Source of the DNA: CAZPCZ01 sp964585225
GTDB taxonomy: Bacteria > Patescibacteriota > Patescibacteriia > JACPHY01
Assembly: GCA_964585225.1 (NCBI GenBank)
Contig: CAZPCZ010000008.1
Coordinates: 1 to 28,150, forward strand
Direction of reading: 5' to 3'
DNA length: 28,150 nt
Shown here: one piece after another, positions 1 through 7,864 of the stretch
Numbering within the stretch: the stretch's first letter is position 1
Layout of the letters: each line of letters starts with the position of its first letter
Translations under genes and position numbers: made by a program
Notes under the pieces: model-generated
The model's database searches: none
What the model saw: the letters and a program-made list of their open reading frames with translations, nothing else
Told to the model about the DNA's origin: nothing

Positions 1-2937
1 CGGCCCGGCGACTGCGGCGGCAACCGCCTCGGACGTCAGCCAGCGGAGCGTCGCACCGCGATCGACCGCGTACACCCGCGGCGAGTACGGGAGCTCCTCG
101 AGTCGCACACCGGGTCGGTGCGTCACGACGCCACCGAGAGGGATGGCGGCGAGCTGCCCTGGGAGCGCGACCTGCACGCCGGAGAAATCTGGGTACCACG
201 TGCGGTACACGGCTTCGTTCGGAAACGCGTACCGCTGGCCGTCAGCCCCGTACCAGTACACCGTCCGACACGGGTGGCCGACACCGGCATCGCTCGGGCA
301 AGCGAGCTTGAGGAGCGCGCGGGGTTCGGGGACATTGAGGACCGTCGGTCCGTGCGCCCAGGCAGGCGTGCCTCCACCATTCGACGCTGCGGCACCGCTG
401 CTCGAACCTCCCCCACCAACCGTGGGACTCGCCGATCCGCCACCTCCCCCACCGCCGCCGGACGGGGCTACGGGAGGAGGTGCAGCGCCACCGGAGCTCG
501 CGGGGGATGACGCCGGTGCACTACCGCTAGAACCTGCGTTGCTGCTCGTGGGTGGATTGGCGCCCGGGGAACCCGTCGTGGTACTCGGCGAACTCGCTGC
601 CGGAGTCGGCATCGCGGAAACTTCCGATGCAGTCGCCCAGTACCGCCGCAGCACTTCCTCAGCGAGCTTGCCCTGCGGCATGTAGTCTCCATTCGTTGGT
701 CCACCCGCATCTGGATTCGTGTCCCACCGCCAGAAGTGGTAGCCGAGCATCCAATTCACATTCGCCCAAAACCGGAGCGTCCCTTCGTATAGATTCGCCT
801 GCACCTCTGGTGCGATGCTGCGGCGGCATGGGTACTCCCACGGCTTCTCGCCAGCGCGTTCGCAGCTTAGGTACCCGATCTCCGTGAGAATGACCGGCTT
901 CCCGAACCGTTCATGGAGCTGCAGGATGTCATCGAACCAGCGGACCTCGCGTCCACCCTTCGTCGTTGACCGCCAACCCGCCTCGACCTCCGCAACGGTC
1001 GGTCGGTCTGATGCGGAGAGTGGGAAGTACGCGTCGATCCCGATCGCGTCGAGCGCATCCCAGAACTCCACCTGGTAGTACTCGCCTTCATTCCGCTCAC
1101 CCCAGTTCGCGGCGTACGTGAGTGGGCCACGGTAGATCGTCCGGACTTCCGTGATGAGGGAACGCCAGCGCGGCGTATCTGTGGCGCGGGTGAGCGATGC
1201 GAGCTCGGTGCCGATGATGAGCCGATCCACCTGCTCCTCCGCGGCGATCCGCGCGTATGTGAGCAGGAACTGCCGGTAGCTTGCAAACCACGCAGCGCGG
1301 TCCGATGGCACGAGCTGACCGCGCCACGTCCCATCGCGCGAATCCACCATAGGCTTCAGCGCAACGCGCAGCCCTTTCGATTTCGCGTATCGGATCGCTG
1401 CACGCACGGAATCGTCGGTCGGTGTTTTCGAGTCGCGTCGGTAGATCGTCGTGCTCTCTTTCCGGTCCTGGTACCAGAACGGCGCGAGCGCGACCTCGTT
1501 CACACCCGCCGCAGCGAGCCGGTCGAAGGATCGCCGTGCATCCGAACTCCCGAGCGCATCGCGTGACCACCCGCCCATGTTGAATCCGCGGATGGTCTGG
1601 ACCGAGGGAACGAGAGAGGGTGTCGAGGAGGTAGAGGAGGTAGAGGGAGTAGAAGGGGTAGAGGAGGCAGACGCACCGTCGGAGGTCTTCGTGATGGTGA
1701 AGCGGTCCACCGTCGCGCCGTCGAGCCCGATTGCGGTGATCGTGAAAATGCCGGCATCGTCAACGTCCACGCGGACGAACTCGTGGCACTCGCAGCGCGC
1801 GGCGGACCACGGCTTCGGATTTGATGGGAACGCGTAGATGCCGGCGCCGCCGCCACCGGTCGTGACGTACACCGGCGCACCTGGATTCACGTACGCCGTC
1901 CGCTCCGTCGAGACGATGGTCGGGTCACCCGGCGCGCGGTACCGGAGCGGATAGCTCCGCTCGTAGTGGTGGTTGTGTGCCTGGATGACGAGGTCCACGC
2001 CGTAGCGGTCGAAGAGCGGTGTGGTCTCCTGCTGGAGCGATTCGAGGTCGCTGTGGCGACCGCCGGACGTGTACGCGAGGTGGTGGAAGTACACGACCTT
2101 CCATCGCTTGGTTGTCGCTGCGAGATCGGATTCTAACCACGTGTACTGCGTGCCGCCGCGCCGGAGTCCCCGCCAGTCATTCGTGTCGAGGGCGACGAAA
2201 TGGACGTCCCCGTAATCGAACGAGTAGATGCGCTCACCGTTGCTCCCCGGGAGCGCGAATGACCGCGTGTAGAAGAGCTCACCATCCGGGAGCCGCATGT
2301 CATCCTTCACCTCATGGTTCCCAATGGCCGGCATGACGGGTACGGTGCGCGAAATCCGCTCCATCTCCTGCATCCACCCCTCCCAGTGCTCGCGCATGCA
2401 TGGCCGCCCATCACACCAATCGCCGTCCGCGTAGCTCAAATCCCCGGCGATGAGGTGGAATGCTGGCTGCTGTGCCGCGACGCGGTCCTTCATCGTGACC
2501 GCGCGCGAGCCGTTGTTGCCCGCCATCCCATTGTCCGCAAAGACGGTGAATGTGAAATCCGCCGCGCCACTCGGTGCGGTGCGGAACGTCGCATCGTCGC
2601 TCCACATCCCGCCAGGACCGCTCACGCGGTAGTGGTACGTCGTATTCGGTGTGAGTCCGGTCAGCTCGACGGTGTGGTACGTGGAGCCGTCGAGCACCGC
2701 GGGCTGCGACGTACCGGACGCCACGCTCCCGTACTGGACCGTCGACCCGTACTGCATGGTCGGCGTGATCGCAGCATCGGTCCGCCACATGACCGTCATC
2801 GTCGTGGTCGGATCACGCTGCCAGGAGAGACGGACTTGGTCGAGCGTCGCGGCAGAGGTGGTCTGGGCGAGGGAGAACGCGAGCACGCCGACGACCGCTA
2901 CGGTCATCAAACGAGCTCGGGGTGAGCAAGGTGGCAT
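1..2937 (-). CDS. Secreted purple acid phosphatase - GH113-like glycoside hydrolase fusion (3' end outside window)
   Basis: An uninterrupted minus-strand frame of 979 codons runs off the window edge. The N-terminus is a signal peptide (a basic start, then a hydrophobic stretch at about residues 11-23). An Fn3-like purple acid phosphatase domain follows (VRLSWQRDP, about 35-120), then a calcineurin-like metallophosphatase with GDLSYADGDW (about 164), GNHE (about 207), FHH and AHNHHYE (about 322), the metal ligands of this family. After a Ser/Thr/Pro linker (about 425-442) comes a TIM barrel with GH113 hallmarks: TYAANW, FWDALDAIGIDAYFPL, and the likely catalytic glutamates in IGTEL (about 577) and LTEIGY (about 688). 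A Ser/Gly/Pro linker (about 776-852) leads to a YWYGADGQRYAFPN domain. It probably acts outside the cell on phosphorylated or mannan-type material. I chose ATG 2937 over 2907 because it supplies the basic n-region. Which domain is active on which substrate is unknown. Confidence 0.87.
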   Translation of the reverse strand, partial: MPPCSPRARLMTVAVVGVLAFSLAQTTSAATLDQVRLSWQRDPTTTMTVMWRTDAAITPTMQYGSTVQYGSVASGTSQPAVLDGSTYHTVELTGLTPNTTYHYRVSGPGGMWSDDATFRTAPSGAADFTFTVFADNGMAGNNGSRAVTMKDRVAAQQPAFHLIAGDLSYADGDWCDGRPCMREHWEGWMQEMERISRTVPVMPAIGNHEVKDDMRLPDGELFYTRSFALPGSNGERIYSFDYGDVHFVALDTNDWRGLRRGGTQYTWLESDLAATTKRWKVVYFHHLAYTSGGRHSDLESLQQETTPLFDRYGVDLVIQAHNHHYERSYPLRYRAPGDPTIVSTERTAYVNPGAPVYVTTGGGGAGIYAFPSNPKPWSAARCECHEFVRVDVDDAGIFTITAIGLDGATVDRFTITKTSDGASASSTPSTPSTSSTSSTPSLVPSVQTIRGFNMGGWSRDALGSSDARRSFDRLAAAGVNEVALAPFWYQDRKESTTIYRRDSKTPTDDSVRAAIRYAKSKGLRVALKPMVDSRDGTWRGQLVPSDRAAWFASYRQFLLTYARIAAEEQVDRLIIGTELASLTRATDTPRWRSLITEVRTIYRGPLTYAANWGERNEGEYYQVEFWDALDAIGIDAYFPLSASDRPTVAEVEAGWRSTTKGGREVRWFDDILQLHERFGKPVILTEIGYLSCERAGEKPWEYPCRRSIAPEVQANLYEGTLRFWANVNWMLGYHFWRWDTNPDAGGPTNGDYMPQGKLAEEVLRRYWATASEVSAMPTPAASSPSTTTGSPGANPPTSSNAGSSGSAPASSPASSGGAAPPPVAPSGGGGGGGGSASPTVGGGGSSSGAAASNGGGTPAWAHGPTVLNVPEPRALLKLACPSDAGVGHPCRTVYWYGADGQRYAFPNEAVYRTWYPDFSGVQVALPGQLAAIPLGGVVTHRPGVRLEELPYSPRVYAVDRGATLRWLTSEAVAAAVAGP

Positions 2938-3058
2938 ATATTGGTCGACGATAGCGTAGCGCGTGGCTCCTCGGCCGGCAAGACCCAAGGCCTTCCTCCC
3001 GTACACCGTTCCGCCTACACTGGGTTACAGGAGGCTCAACCATGATCCCTGCCTACGT

Positions 3059-3787
3059 ATGCTCAGCTGGAAACACGGCCCAATCATCGCCGGCGTCGTT
3101 GCGATCGGCCTCGCCGGTGCGGTTATCCTCGCGCAGGGTAGGCCGTCGCGCCCCAACGACTATCGGGCCGCGGTCGATGCGAGCGACGACCCGTACGGGA
3201 CGTCAGTACCACCGCCCACGAACGCTGCACCCGTGAACGCTGCGCCAACGAACACCGCACCGACTCCGACGACGAATACGGCGCCAGCGCCGTCCCCGAT
3301 GACTAAACCCTCGGTGGAGGAACCGGCGGAAACCGTGGTAGAACCAATCGCGACCTTCGCCTGCCAGAACCGGAACGGCGACGCGAGGCGACCAATCCCG
3401 TGCGATGGGCGAAAAACGGTGCACGCGTGGCTGACCGTCGCGCTGAAGAAAAAGTTGTCGGCGCCAGCAACGATCACGATCGACGAGTACGGCGCGAGCC
3501 CGGTCGACACCGAAGCGCCGCGCGCGACCGGCCGCTACGTCCGCGTTAGATCCGACATCAATGCCAGCGCTGCGAAAGGCGCCACGATGCGCATCACGTA
3601 CACAGCGGCCGAACTTCGAACGTGGAACATCGCAGCAAAGAAGCTCGCGATCGCCGCGTACGACGTCCCCACGGGTCGGTGGATCGTGCTCCCGAGCGTC
3701 GTGAACCAGCGAAACAAGTTCGTCCAAGCTGGATTCGCGACGAAACGCCTCCCCGATCAGCTCTTCGCACTCGTGACGAAGCCGTGA
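3059..3787 (+). CDS. Membrane-anchored or secreted protein with Asn/Thr/Pro linker
   Basis: A 242-residue protein with an N-terminal hydrophobic segment (about residues 8-25, uncleaved anchor or signal peptide), a low-complexity Ala/Asn/Thr/Pro linker (about 48-85) and a C-terminal domain of about 150 residues with two Cys near its start. I do not recognise the C-terminal domain. A good Shine-Dalgarno (AGGAGG, about 3029) and a -10-like TACACT (3016-3021) lie just upstream. However, the ATG that this Shine-Dalgarno fits best (3042) is in a different frame and leads only to a 64-codon reading. The chosen ATG at 3059 is the first that joins the hydrophobic segment. Either initiation is unusual here or one base is wrong in the assembly. 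It is divergent from the phosphatase gene and probably also exported. Confidence 0.72.
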   Translation: MLSWKHGPIIAGVVAIGLAGAVILAQGRPSRPNDYRAAVDASDDPYGTSVPPPTNAAPVNAAPTNTAPTPTTNTAPAPSPMTKPSVEEPAETVVEPIATFACQNRNGDARRPIPCDGRKTVHAWLTVALKKKLSAPATITIDEYGASPVDTEAPRATGRYVRVRSDINASAAKGATMRITYTAAELRTWNIAAKKLAIAAYDVPTGRWIVLPSVVNQRNKFVQAGFATKRLPDQLFALVTKP

Positions 3788-3798
3788 GACTGGCGTCG

Positions 3799-3828
3799 AG
3801 CAGCGAGCGCTCGAGGGCGCTCGCTGCT
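3799..3828 (+). terminator. Hairpin terminator after the anchored-protein gene
   Basis: Perfect 12-bp inverted repeat AGCAGCGAGCGC / GCGCTCGCTGCT around a 6-base loop, 11 bases after the stop codon. There is only a weak T-run, so termination efficiency is uncertain. Confidence 0.6.
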
Positions 3829-3872
3829 TGCGTTACGGTCGGTAGCTGCGTACAGTATGGGCGGGAGGAATC

Positions 3873-3906
3873 GTCGAGGTAGCTGCGCTTCGCTTGATAC
3901 CTCGAC
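3873..3906. repeat. Palindromic intergenic element
   Basis: GTCGAGGTA and TACCTCGAC form a 9-bp inverted repeat around a 16-base loop. It is followed by a second imperfect hairpin (GGAAAAG ... CCTTTTC, about 3916-3946). Both lie directly before the tRNA-Phe gene. No promoter is clear in between. Confidence 0.5.
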
Positions 3907-3956
3907 TCCTCGCTCGGAAAAGTCCGAGCCCTGCTCGTCCTTTTCTCTCACTCGTC

Positions 3957-4306
3957 GCCGAGGTAGCTCAGTGGTAGAGCGCAGGCCTGAATCTTCGGGC
4001 CCTCCGACGGCAACGCCGGAGCGAAAACCGGGTGAATTCGGGGAAATCCCACGCGGATAATCCCGAGCCAATCCTTCGCTGGGGGGCTACGGACTGCAGG
4101 CAAGCGTAGGGTGGAATGCTTGCCCAACGTAGCTTGAGCGAAGGCAGGTGTAGAGACTAGCGGGTGAGCCCCAACAATATTCCCGCGTAAGCGCCCGGAA
4201 CCCTGCGCCGGTACGCAGGGCTATGAGATAGTCCGATCCTCGAGGCAACTCGAGTACACAGGCACGGAAGAGCCTGGCGTCGCCGGTTCAATTCCGGCCC
4301 TCGGCA
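3957..4306 (+). tRNA. tRNA-Phe(GAA), interrupted by a group I intron
   Basis: The exons are 3957-3988 and 4267-4306. Joined, they give a normal cloverleaf: acceptor GCCGAGG/CCTCGGC, D stem GCTC/GAGC, anticodon stem CAGGC/GCCTG with loop CTGAAGA (anticodon GAA), T arm GCCGG-TTCAATT-CCGGC, discriminator A. The 3' CCA is not encoded. The interruption lies between U33 and G34. A rho-independent terminator follows at once. Confidence 0.93.
3989..4266 (+). ncRNA. Self-splicing group I intron inside tRNA-Phe
   Basis: The 278-nt intron shows the key group I elements. P1 pairs the 5' exon end GGCCT (3984-3988) with the guide GGGCC (3997-4001), with the expected U-G wobble at the splice site. P10 pairs TCTTC (3992-3996) with the 3' exon GAAGA (4267-4271). 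P2 (4002-4021) and P9 (4240-4255) both carry GCAA tetraloops. The P7 strands are AGACTA (4155-4160) and TAGTCC (4230-4235), in contexts like those of tRNA introns of the Azoarcus/Anabaena type. The last intron base is G. There is no homing endonuclease frame. The core resembles subgroup IC3, but I did not build the complete fold. Confidence 0.92.
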
Positions 4307-4313
4307 TGCGAAC

Positions 4314-4338
4314 GCCCCCGATTTCCATCGGGGGCTTT
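4314..4338 (+). terminator. Rho-independent terminator of tRNA-Phe
   Basis: GCCCCCGAT and ATCGGGGGC pair perfectly around TTCC, followed by TTT. It begins 8 bases after the tRNA end. Confidence 0.85.
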
Positions 4339-4420
4339 CGCATACGTACGCGCCATTGCCGAAGTCGGCGACTCGCGGTACGGTGCGGATGCTACAGTGT
4401 CACAGAGACCAGTCCTCAGA

Positions 4421-4493
4421 CGGGCCGTGGCGCAGTTGGCAGCGCGCCTGCTTTGGGAGCAGGAGGTCGTGGGTTCGAATCCCACCGGCCCGA
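4421..4493 (+). tRNA. tRNA-Pro(TGG)
   Basis: Acceptor CGGGCCG/CGGCCCG, D stem GCGC/GCGC, anticodon stem CCTGC/GCAGG with loop TTTGGGA, T loop TTCGAAT, discriminator A, no encoded CCA. A -10-like TACAGT lies upstream (4393-4398) without a clear -35. The HD-domain gene begins 20 bases downstream, so the two may share a transcript. Confidence 0.95.
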
Positions 4494-4513
4494 TAAATTA
4501 ATCAACCCCACGC

Positions 4514-5128
4514 ATGTCCACCAATCTCAAACCACTTGTCGATTTCATCTACGAGGCCGGGATCCTCTCGAAGACCCCACGGTCCGGTTTGTGGTTCCTC
4601 GGTACCGGCTCGCAGTCCGTCGCGGAGCACCTCTTCCGTACGGCACTGATTGGGTACGTCCTCTCGCACCTCGTCCCGGAGGCGAACCGCGACCATCTCA
4701 TCTTCCTCTGCCTCCTCCACGACATCGGCGAGGGTCGCACATCGGACCTGAACTACGTCCATCAGAAGTATGGGCGGCTCGCGGAGGCGAAGGCGGTCGA
4801 GGACCTCGCATCGAGCCTTCCGTTCGGCGAGGAGATCCACGAGGCCTTCCGGGAGGTCGAAGAGACGGAGACGCTCGAAGCGCAACTCGCAAAGGACGCG
4901 GACCAGCTCGAGTGGCTCGCGACGATGCGCGAGGAGGCAGTGAAGGGGAACACGAAGGCCCAATCGTGGGCGGAGATTGCATTCCAGCGTCTGAAGACGG
5001 ACGCCGGGAAGCAGCTCGGCCAACTTCTCCTCACGACACACCCCGACCACTGGTGGTTCGACGAGACGGACAAATGGTTCGTCGACCGCAAGCCGGAGCT
5101 CCAGCCATGGCGGGCACGTGAGGTATGA
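4514..5128 (+). CDS. HD-domain phosphohydrolase (YfbR/HDDC2-like)
   Basis: A 204-residue protein. It shows the metal-binding pattern of HD hydrolases: H39 in SVAEH, the H69-D70 pair in LLHDIGEG, and a distal Asp in AKDADQLE (about 128-130). The length and spacing fit the 5'-deoxynucleotidase YfbR/HDDC2 branch, whose members remove phosphate from deoxynucleoside monophosphates. The substrate here is inferred only from the family. The stop codon overlaps the start of the next gene as ATGA (5125-5128), so the two are translationally coupled. The start is the first ATG after tRNA-Pro; no strong Shine-Dalgarno is visible. Confidence 0.85.
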   Translation: MSTNLKPLVDFIYEAGILSKTPRSGLWFLGTGSQSVAEHLFRTALIGYVLSHLVPEANRDHLIFLCLLHDIGEGRTSDLNYVHQKYGRLAEAKAVEDLASSLPFGEEIHEAFREVEETETLEAQLAKDADQLEWLATMREEAVKGNTKAQSWAEIAFQRLKTDAGKQLGQLLLTTHPDHWWFDETDKWFVDRKPELQPWRAREV

Positions 5129-5994
5129 GCGACCGCGCGACGTGGGAACCGCACCGACACGAGGCAGCGGTCGAGCGATTCTACGCGACCGGTCGCGAGG
5201 GCTTCCACGACTTCCACGGCGGGTACCTGAACTTCGGCTACTGGTCGCGTCCGGGGATGCGCTACGAGGAGGCGGCGGAGGAACTCGTCCGACGAACGGG
5301 CGGCCTCCTCGGACTCGGGCCCAGCGCGCGACTCCTCGACGTCGGCTGTGGCATGGGGAGTCAGGACATCTACCTCCACCGGACGTTCCGACTACACTCG
5401 ATTGACGCGCTCGACGTCACCTGGGTACACGTCGATCGAGCGCGGGAGCGCGCACGGCGCGCCGGCGTCGGTGAAGATCGCCTCCGCTTCCACCACGGCA
5501 CCGCGACCGCGCTCCCATTCCCCGCCCACCGCTTCACGCACCTCCTCTCGATCGAGGCGCCGGAGCATTTCGACACCCGTGAGGACTTCTTCCGCGAGGC
5601 GCACCGCGTGCTCGCACCGGGTGGGGTCCTCGCGCTGTGCGACTACAGCGCTGCGCGTCCACCAATGAACGTCGTCGAGCGCAGCGTCGTCGAATGTGCG
5701 CGGCGGCTCTGGCATGTGCCTGCGGCGAACGTGTACGGCAATACAACATTCGAGGAGAAACTCCGCGCTGCCGGATTCATCGACATCGCAATCCAGGACG
5801 TCGGCCGCTGGACCATCCCCGGCTACTACCACGAGCACCGCCGGCCGGAGACGGTCCGCGCGGTCGTGCGCGTCCGCGGCGTACTCACAGGCGTCATCGG
5901 CGGGTACCTCATCGACCGCGGGGTGTACGAAGCGTTCCGACGCGGGCTGCTCGAGTACATCCTCGTGCGGGCGGTGAAGCCGACGCATGGGTAG
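5125..5994 (+). CDS. Class I SAM-dependent methyltransferase
   Basis: A 289-residue protein with a Rossmann-fold methyltransferase core: motif I LLDVGCGMGS (about 70-79), an acidic residue after the second strand, the SIEAPEHF motif (about 140-146), and the post-motif FFREAHRVLAPGG. This layout is that of the Methyltransf_11/25 group, which includes sterol- and quinone-type small-molecule methyltransferases. The C-terminal region is rich in aromatic residues, as in lipid or isoprenoid methyltransferases. The substrate cannot be read from the sequence. It overlaps the HD-hydrolase gene by four bases and is the last gene of that operon, followed by a strong hairpin. Confidence 0.85.
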   Translation: MSDRATWEPHRHEAAVERFYATGREGFHDFHGGYLNFGYWSRPGMRYEEAAEELVRRTGGLLGLGPSARLLDVGCGMGSQDIYLHRTFRLHSIDALDVTWVHVDRARERARRAGVGEDRLRFHHGTATALPFPAHRFTHLLSIEAPEHFDTREDFFREAHRVLAPGGVLALCDYSAARPPMNVVERSVVECARRLWHVPAANVYGNTTFEEKLRAAGFIDIAIQDVGRWTIPGYYHEHRRPETVRAVVRVRGVLTGVIGGYLIDRGVYEAFRRGLLEYILVRAVKPTHG

Positions 5995-6011
5995 TATCAT
6001 CGCGATATGAA

Positions 6012-6039
6012 GCCCCCACACCGGAAGTGGTGTGGGGGC
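6012..6039. terminator. Shared terminator between methyltransferase and punA
   Basis: An 11-bp perfect stem GCCCCCACACC / GGTGTGGGGGC around a 6-base loop lies between the two convergent stop codons (5994 and 6056). The T-rich side favours the minus-strand gene. Confidence 0.75.
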
Positions 6040-6055
6040 GTGCGTTCGGTTGGGG

Positions 6056-6880
6056 TCACATGCGGGCGACGATCCTCGCGAGGAGGCCGCAGAGGTGCGG
6101 CGCGGCGGCCTTCGCGCACGCAAGGTTCTCCTCGTGCGAGTGCTCCGCGACGTCATCGTTCGTGACGAACCCGAGGCCGAGCACCTTTGCACCGTAGAGC
6201 GCGGCGATGCACGCTTCCGGCAGCATGCTCATGCCGACGACACCCGCACCGGTTGCCGCGAGGAGCGCCTTGTCGTACTTCCGTCCCTCGAAGAACGGCC
6301 CGCGGACCATGACGTGACCGACCGTCTTCGTCACGAGTTCCCCGCGCTCCTCGTGTGCGATCGCCCGCAGCGCCGGGTCGAGCGTGTCCTCCGGCGAGAT
6401 GAACTCGCCGGCCCAGAGCGGCATGTCGGGCGCGTAGACGGTGACGAACCCGTCCACGATCGCGATGCCACCGACCGGCAGTGCGCCGCGCAAGCTCCCG
6501 ACCGCGCTCGTGACGATGAGCGTCCGCACGCCGAGCTGGAGGAGGAGCTCGGTCTGGAGCCGCACCATCCGCGCGACGTGTGGGTCCGCCGGCGCCTCAT
6601 TGAGGTGCACGCGGCCGCGGAGCGCCAGGACATCCTTGCCCGCGAGCGTTCCGATGACGAGCCGGCGCGCGTGCCCCTCGAGCCCCTCGAGCCCCTCGAA
6701 CCCGGGGATTTCCCCGAACGGAAGCTCGGTGGCCTGATCGAACTCGAGCACGTCGCCCCATCCGGTGCCGAGCACGAGACCGATCGGCTGCGAGGCCGGC
6801 TCCCGCCCGAGCCCCCGGAGGTGTCCCGTCACGTGCGCGGCGGCACGCGCCGCCTCAGCTTCTCGCTGTGCATTCCGCAT
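6056..6880 (-). CDS. punA: Purine nucleoside phosphorylase
   Basis: A 274-residue protein of usual length for the trimeric PNP family, which splits purine nucleosides with phosphate to free base and ribose 1-phosphate. Visible family features are IGLVLGTGWGD (phosphate-binding glycine loop), ALRGRVHLNE, TSAVGSL, the GPFFEGR segment, VGMSMLPE (the purine and ribose contact region), and LGFVTNDD near the end, where most family members have a TN-A pattern. I chose ATG 6880 because GAGGAGAGGAG lies at the right distance before it; a longer frame upstream has no such site. The gene is divergent from truB, with about 120 bases between them. It probably serves nucleoside salvage together with the phosphoribosyltransferase and prs elsewhere in the window. 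Confidence 0.9.
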   Translation of the reverse strand: MRNAQREAEAARAAAHVTGHLRGLGREPASQPIGLVLGTGWGDVLEFDQATELPFGEIPGFEGLEGLEGHARRLVIGTLAGKDVLALRGRVHLNEAPADPHVARMVRLQTELLLQLGVRTLIVTSAVGSLRGALPVGGIAIVDGFVTVYAPDMPLWAGEFISPEDTLDPALRAIAHEERGELVTKTVGHVMVRGPFFEGRKYDKALLAATGAGVVGMSMLPEACIAALYGAKVLGLGFVTNDDVAEHSHEENLACAKAAAPHLCGLLARIVARM

Positions 6881-6998
6881 GGCAATCTCCTCTCCTCTCT
6901 GTTCTGTGGAGATACAAAAGGACCGCGACAACCGTACCACCCAGCCCTGCGCCGTCAATCCATTGCGGAACGAGCGCGGTTTCGGTACCGTACGACCG

Positions 6999-7790
6999 AT
7001 GCCTATGTGGAACATCCTTGCGATCTGGAAGCCAAAGGGGCCGACGTCGCACGATGTCGTCGATGCCGTTCGCCGGATCACTGGCGAGCGGCGCGTCGGT
7101 CATGCGGGCACGCTCGACCCCATGGCGGAGGGTATCCTCGTCATCGGCATCGGGCTCGAGGCGACGACACAACCTGCGCATGAGGTCATGAAGGAGAAGG
7201 AGTACGTCGCGGCGGTACGGTTGGGCGCGACCTCCACCACCGATGATGCAGAAGGCGAGATTACGCCCTCCCCCTCTCGTTTCTCCCCCTCTCACCGGGA
7301 GGTCTCTCCCCCTCTTTCAGAGGGGGAGCGGGAGGGGGTGCGTGGGGAGAAAGTGGGGGTGGGGCGAATCGACATTGAACGCGTCCTCCCTCAATTCATC
7401 GGCCACATCGCGCAGGTGCCGCCGGCGTACAGTGCGGTGAAGCTCAAGGGTACCCCGGCGTACAAACTCGCACGACGCGGCCAGCCGGTGGACCTCAAAC
7501 CGCGCACAGTAGAGATCAAGGAGATTGAACTACTGGACTACACACCCCCTCCAACTCCCCCTCTACAGGAGGGGGAGGGCAACAGAGCAATGCTCACGCT
7601 CCGCGTCGTGTGCGGACCGGGGACATACATCCGCTCGCTCGCGCGGGACATCGGCCACGCGCTCGGGGTGGGCGGGTACCTCGAACGGCTCGAACGCACG
7701 CGCGTCGGCACGTATACGAGGACGACTGCCCTGTCGATCGAGCAACTCCGCGAGCGATGGCCACACATTGCGACAGGATGCTCCGCATGA
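6999..7790 (+). CDS. truB: tRNA pseudouridine(55) synthase TruB with two in-frame repeat insertions
   Basis: A 263-residue protein. It carries KPKGPTSHDVV, then GHAGTLDPMAEG with the catalytic Asp at residue 40, QVPPAYSAVKLKG, and GTYIRSLARDIG. TruB makes pseudouridine 55 in the T loop of tRNAs. Two stretches do not belong to the fold. Residues about 90-123 are encoded by a CTCCCCCTCT/AGAGGGGGAG palindrome element, and residues about 182-195 by a shorter copy. Both keep the frame and leave the motifs intact, so the enzyme may work with surface loops added. ATG 6999 and ATG 7005 are both possible starts; neither has a Shine-Dalgarno, so the message may be leaderless. Confidence 0.92.
   Translation: MPMWNILAIWKPKGPTSHDVVDAVRRITGERRVGHAGTLDPMAEGILVIGIGLEATTQPAHEVMKEKEYVAAVRLGATSTTDDAEGEITPSPSRFSPSHREVSPPLSEGEREGVRGEKVGVGRIDIERVLPQFIGHIAQVPPAYSAVKLKGTPAYKLARRGQPVDLKPRTVEIKEIELLDYTPPPTPPLQEGEGNRAMLTLRVVCGPGTYIRSLARDIGHALGVGGYLERLERTRVGTYTRTTALSIEQLRERWPHIATGCSA
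7266..7370. repeat. Palindromic repeat inserted in frame in truB (copy 1)
   Basis: A C/T-rich then G/A-rich block. Its core is CTCCCCCTCT (7306-7315) paired with AGAGGGGGAG (7319-7328). It is translated as a Ser/Pro/Glu/Gly-rich loop of about 34 residues. It belongs to the same family as 7542-7582 and 23079-23163. Confidence 0.85.
7542..7582. repeat. Palindromic repeat inserted in frame in truB (copy 2)
   Basis: CTCCCCCT (7555-7562) pairs with AGGGGGAG (7570-7577). It encodes a short Pro-rich then Glu/Gly loop between two TruB strands. Confidence 0.8.
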
Positions 7791-7809
7791 TACGCTGAAC
7801 CACCGTCCG

Positions 7810-7850
7810 ATCCGCATATCCGTAGATCCGCGAAGCATCCGCATATCCGT
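7810..7850. repeat. Short direct repeat before the YkuK-like gene
   Basis: ATCCGCATATCCGT occurs twice (7810-7823 and 7837-7850), with a partial copy between them. It fills most of the gap between truB and the next start codon. Confidence 0.7.
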
Positions 7851-7864
7851 GATGGCGTCAGCCT

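Noticed and set aside
7262..7600. CRISPR-like or frameshifted region in truB
   Set aside because: The C/T and G/A blocks are one palindromic element per site, without regular spacers, and the frame is preserved.
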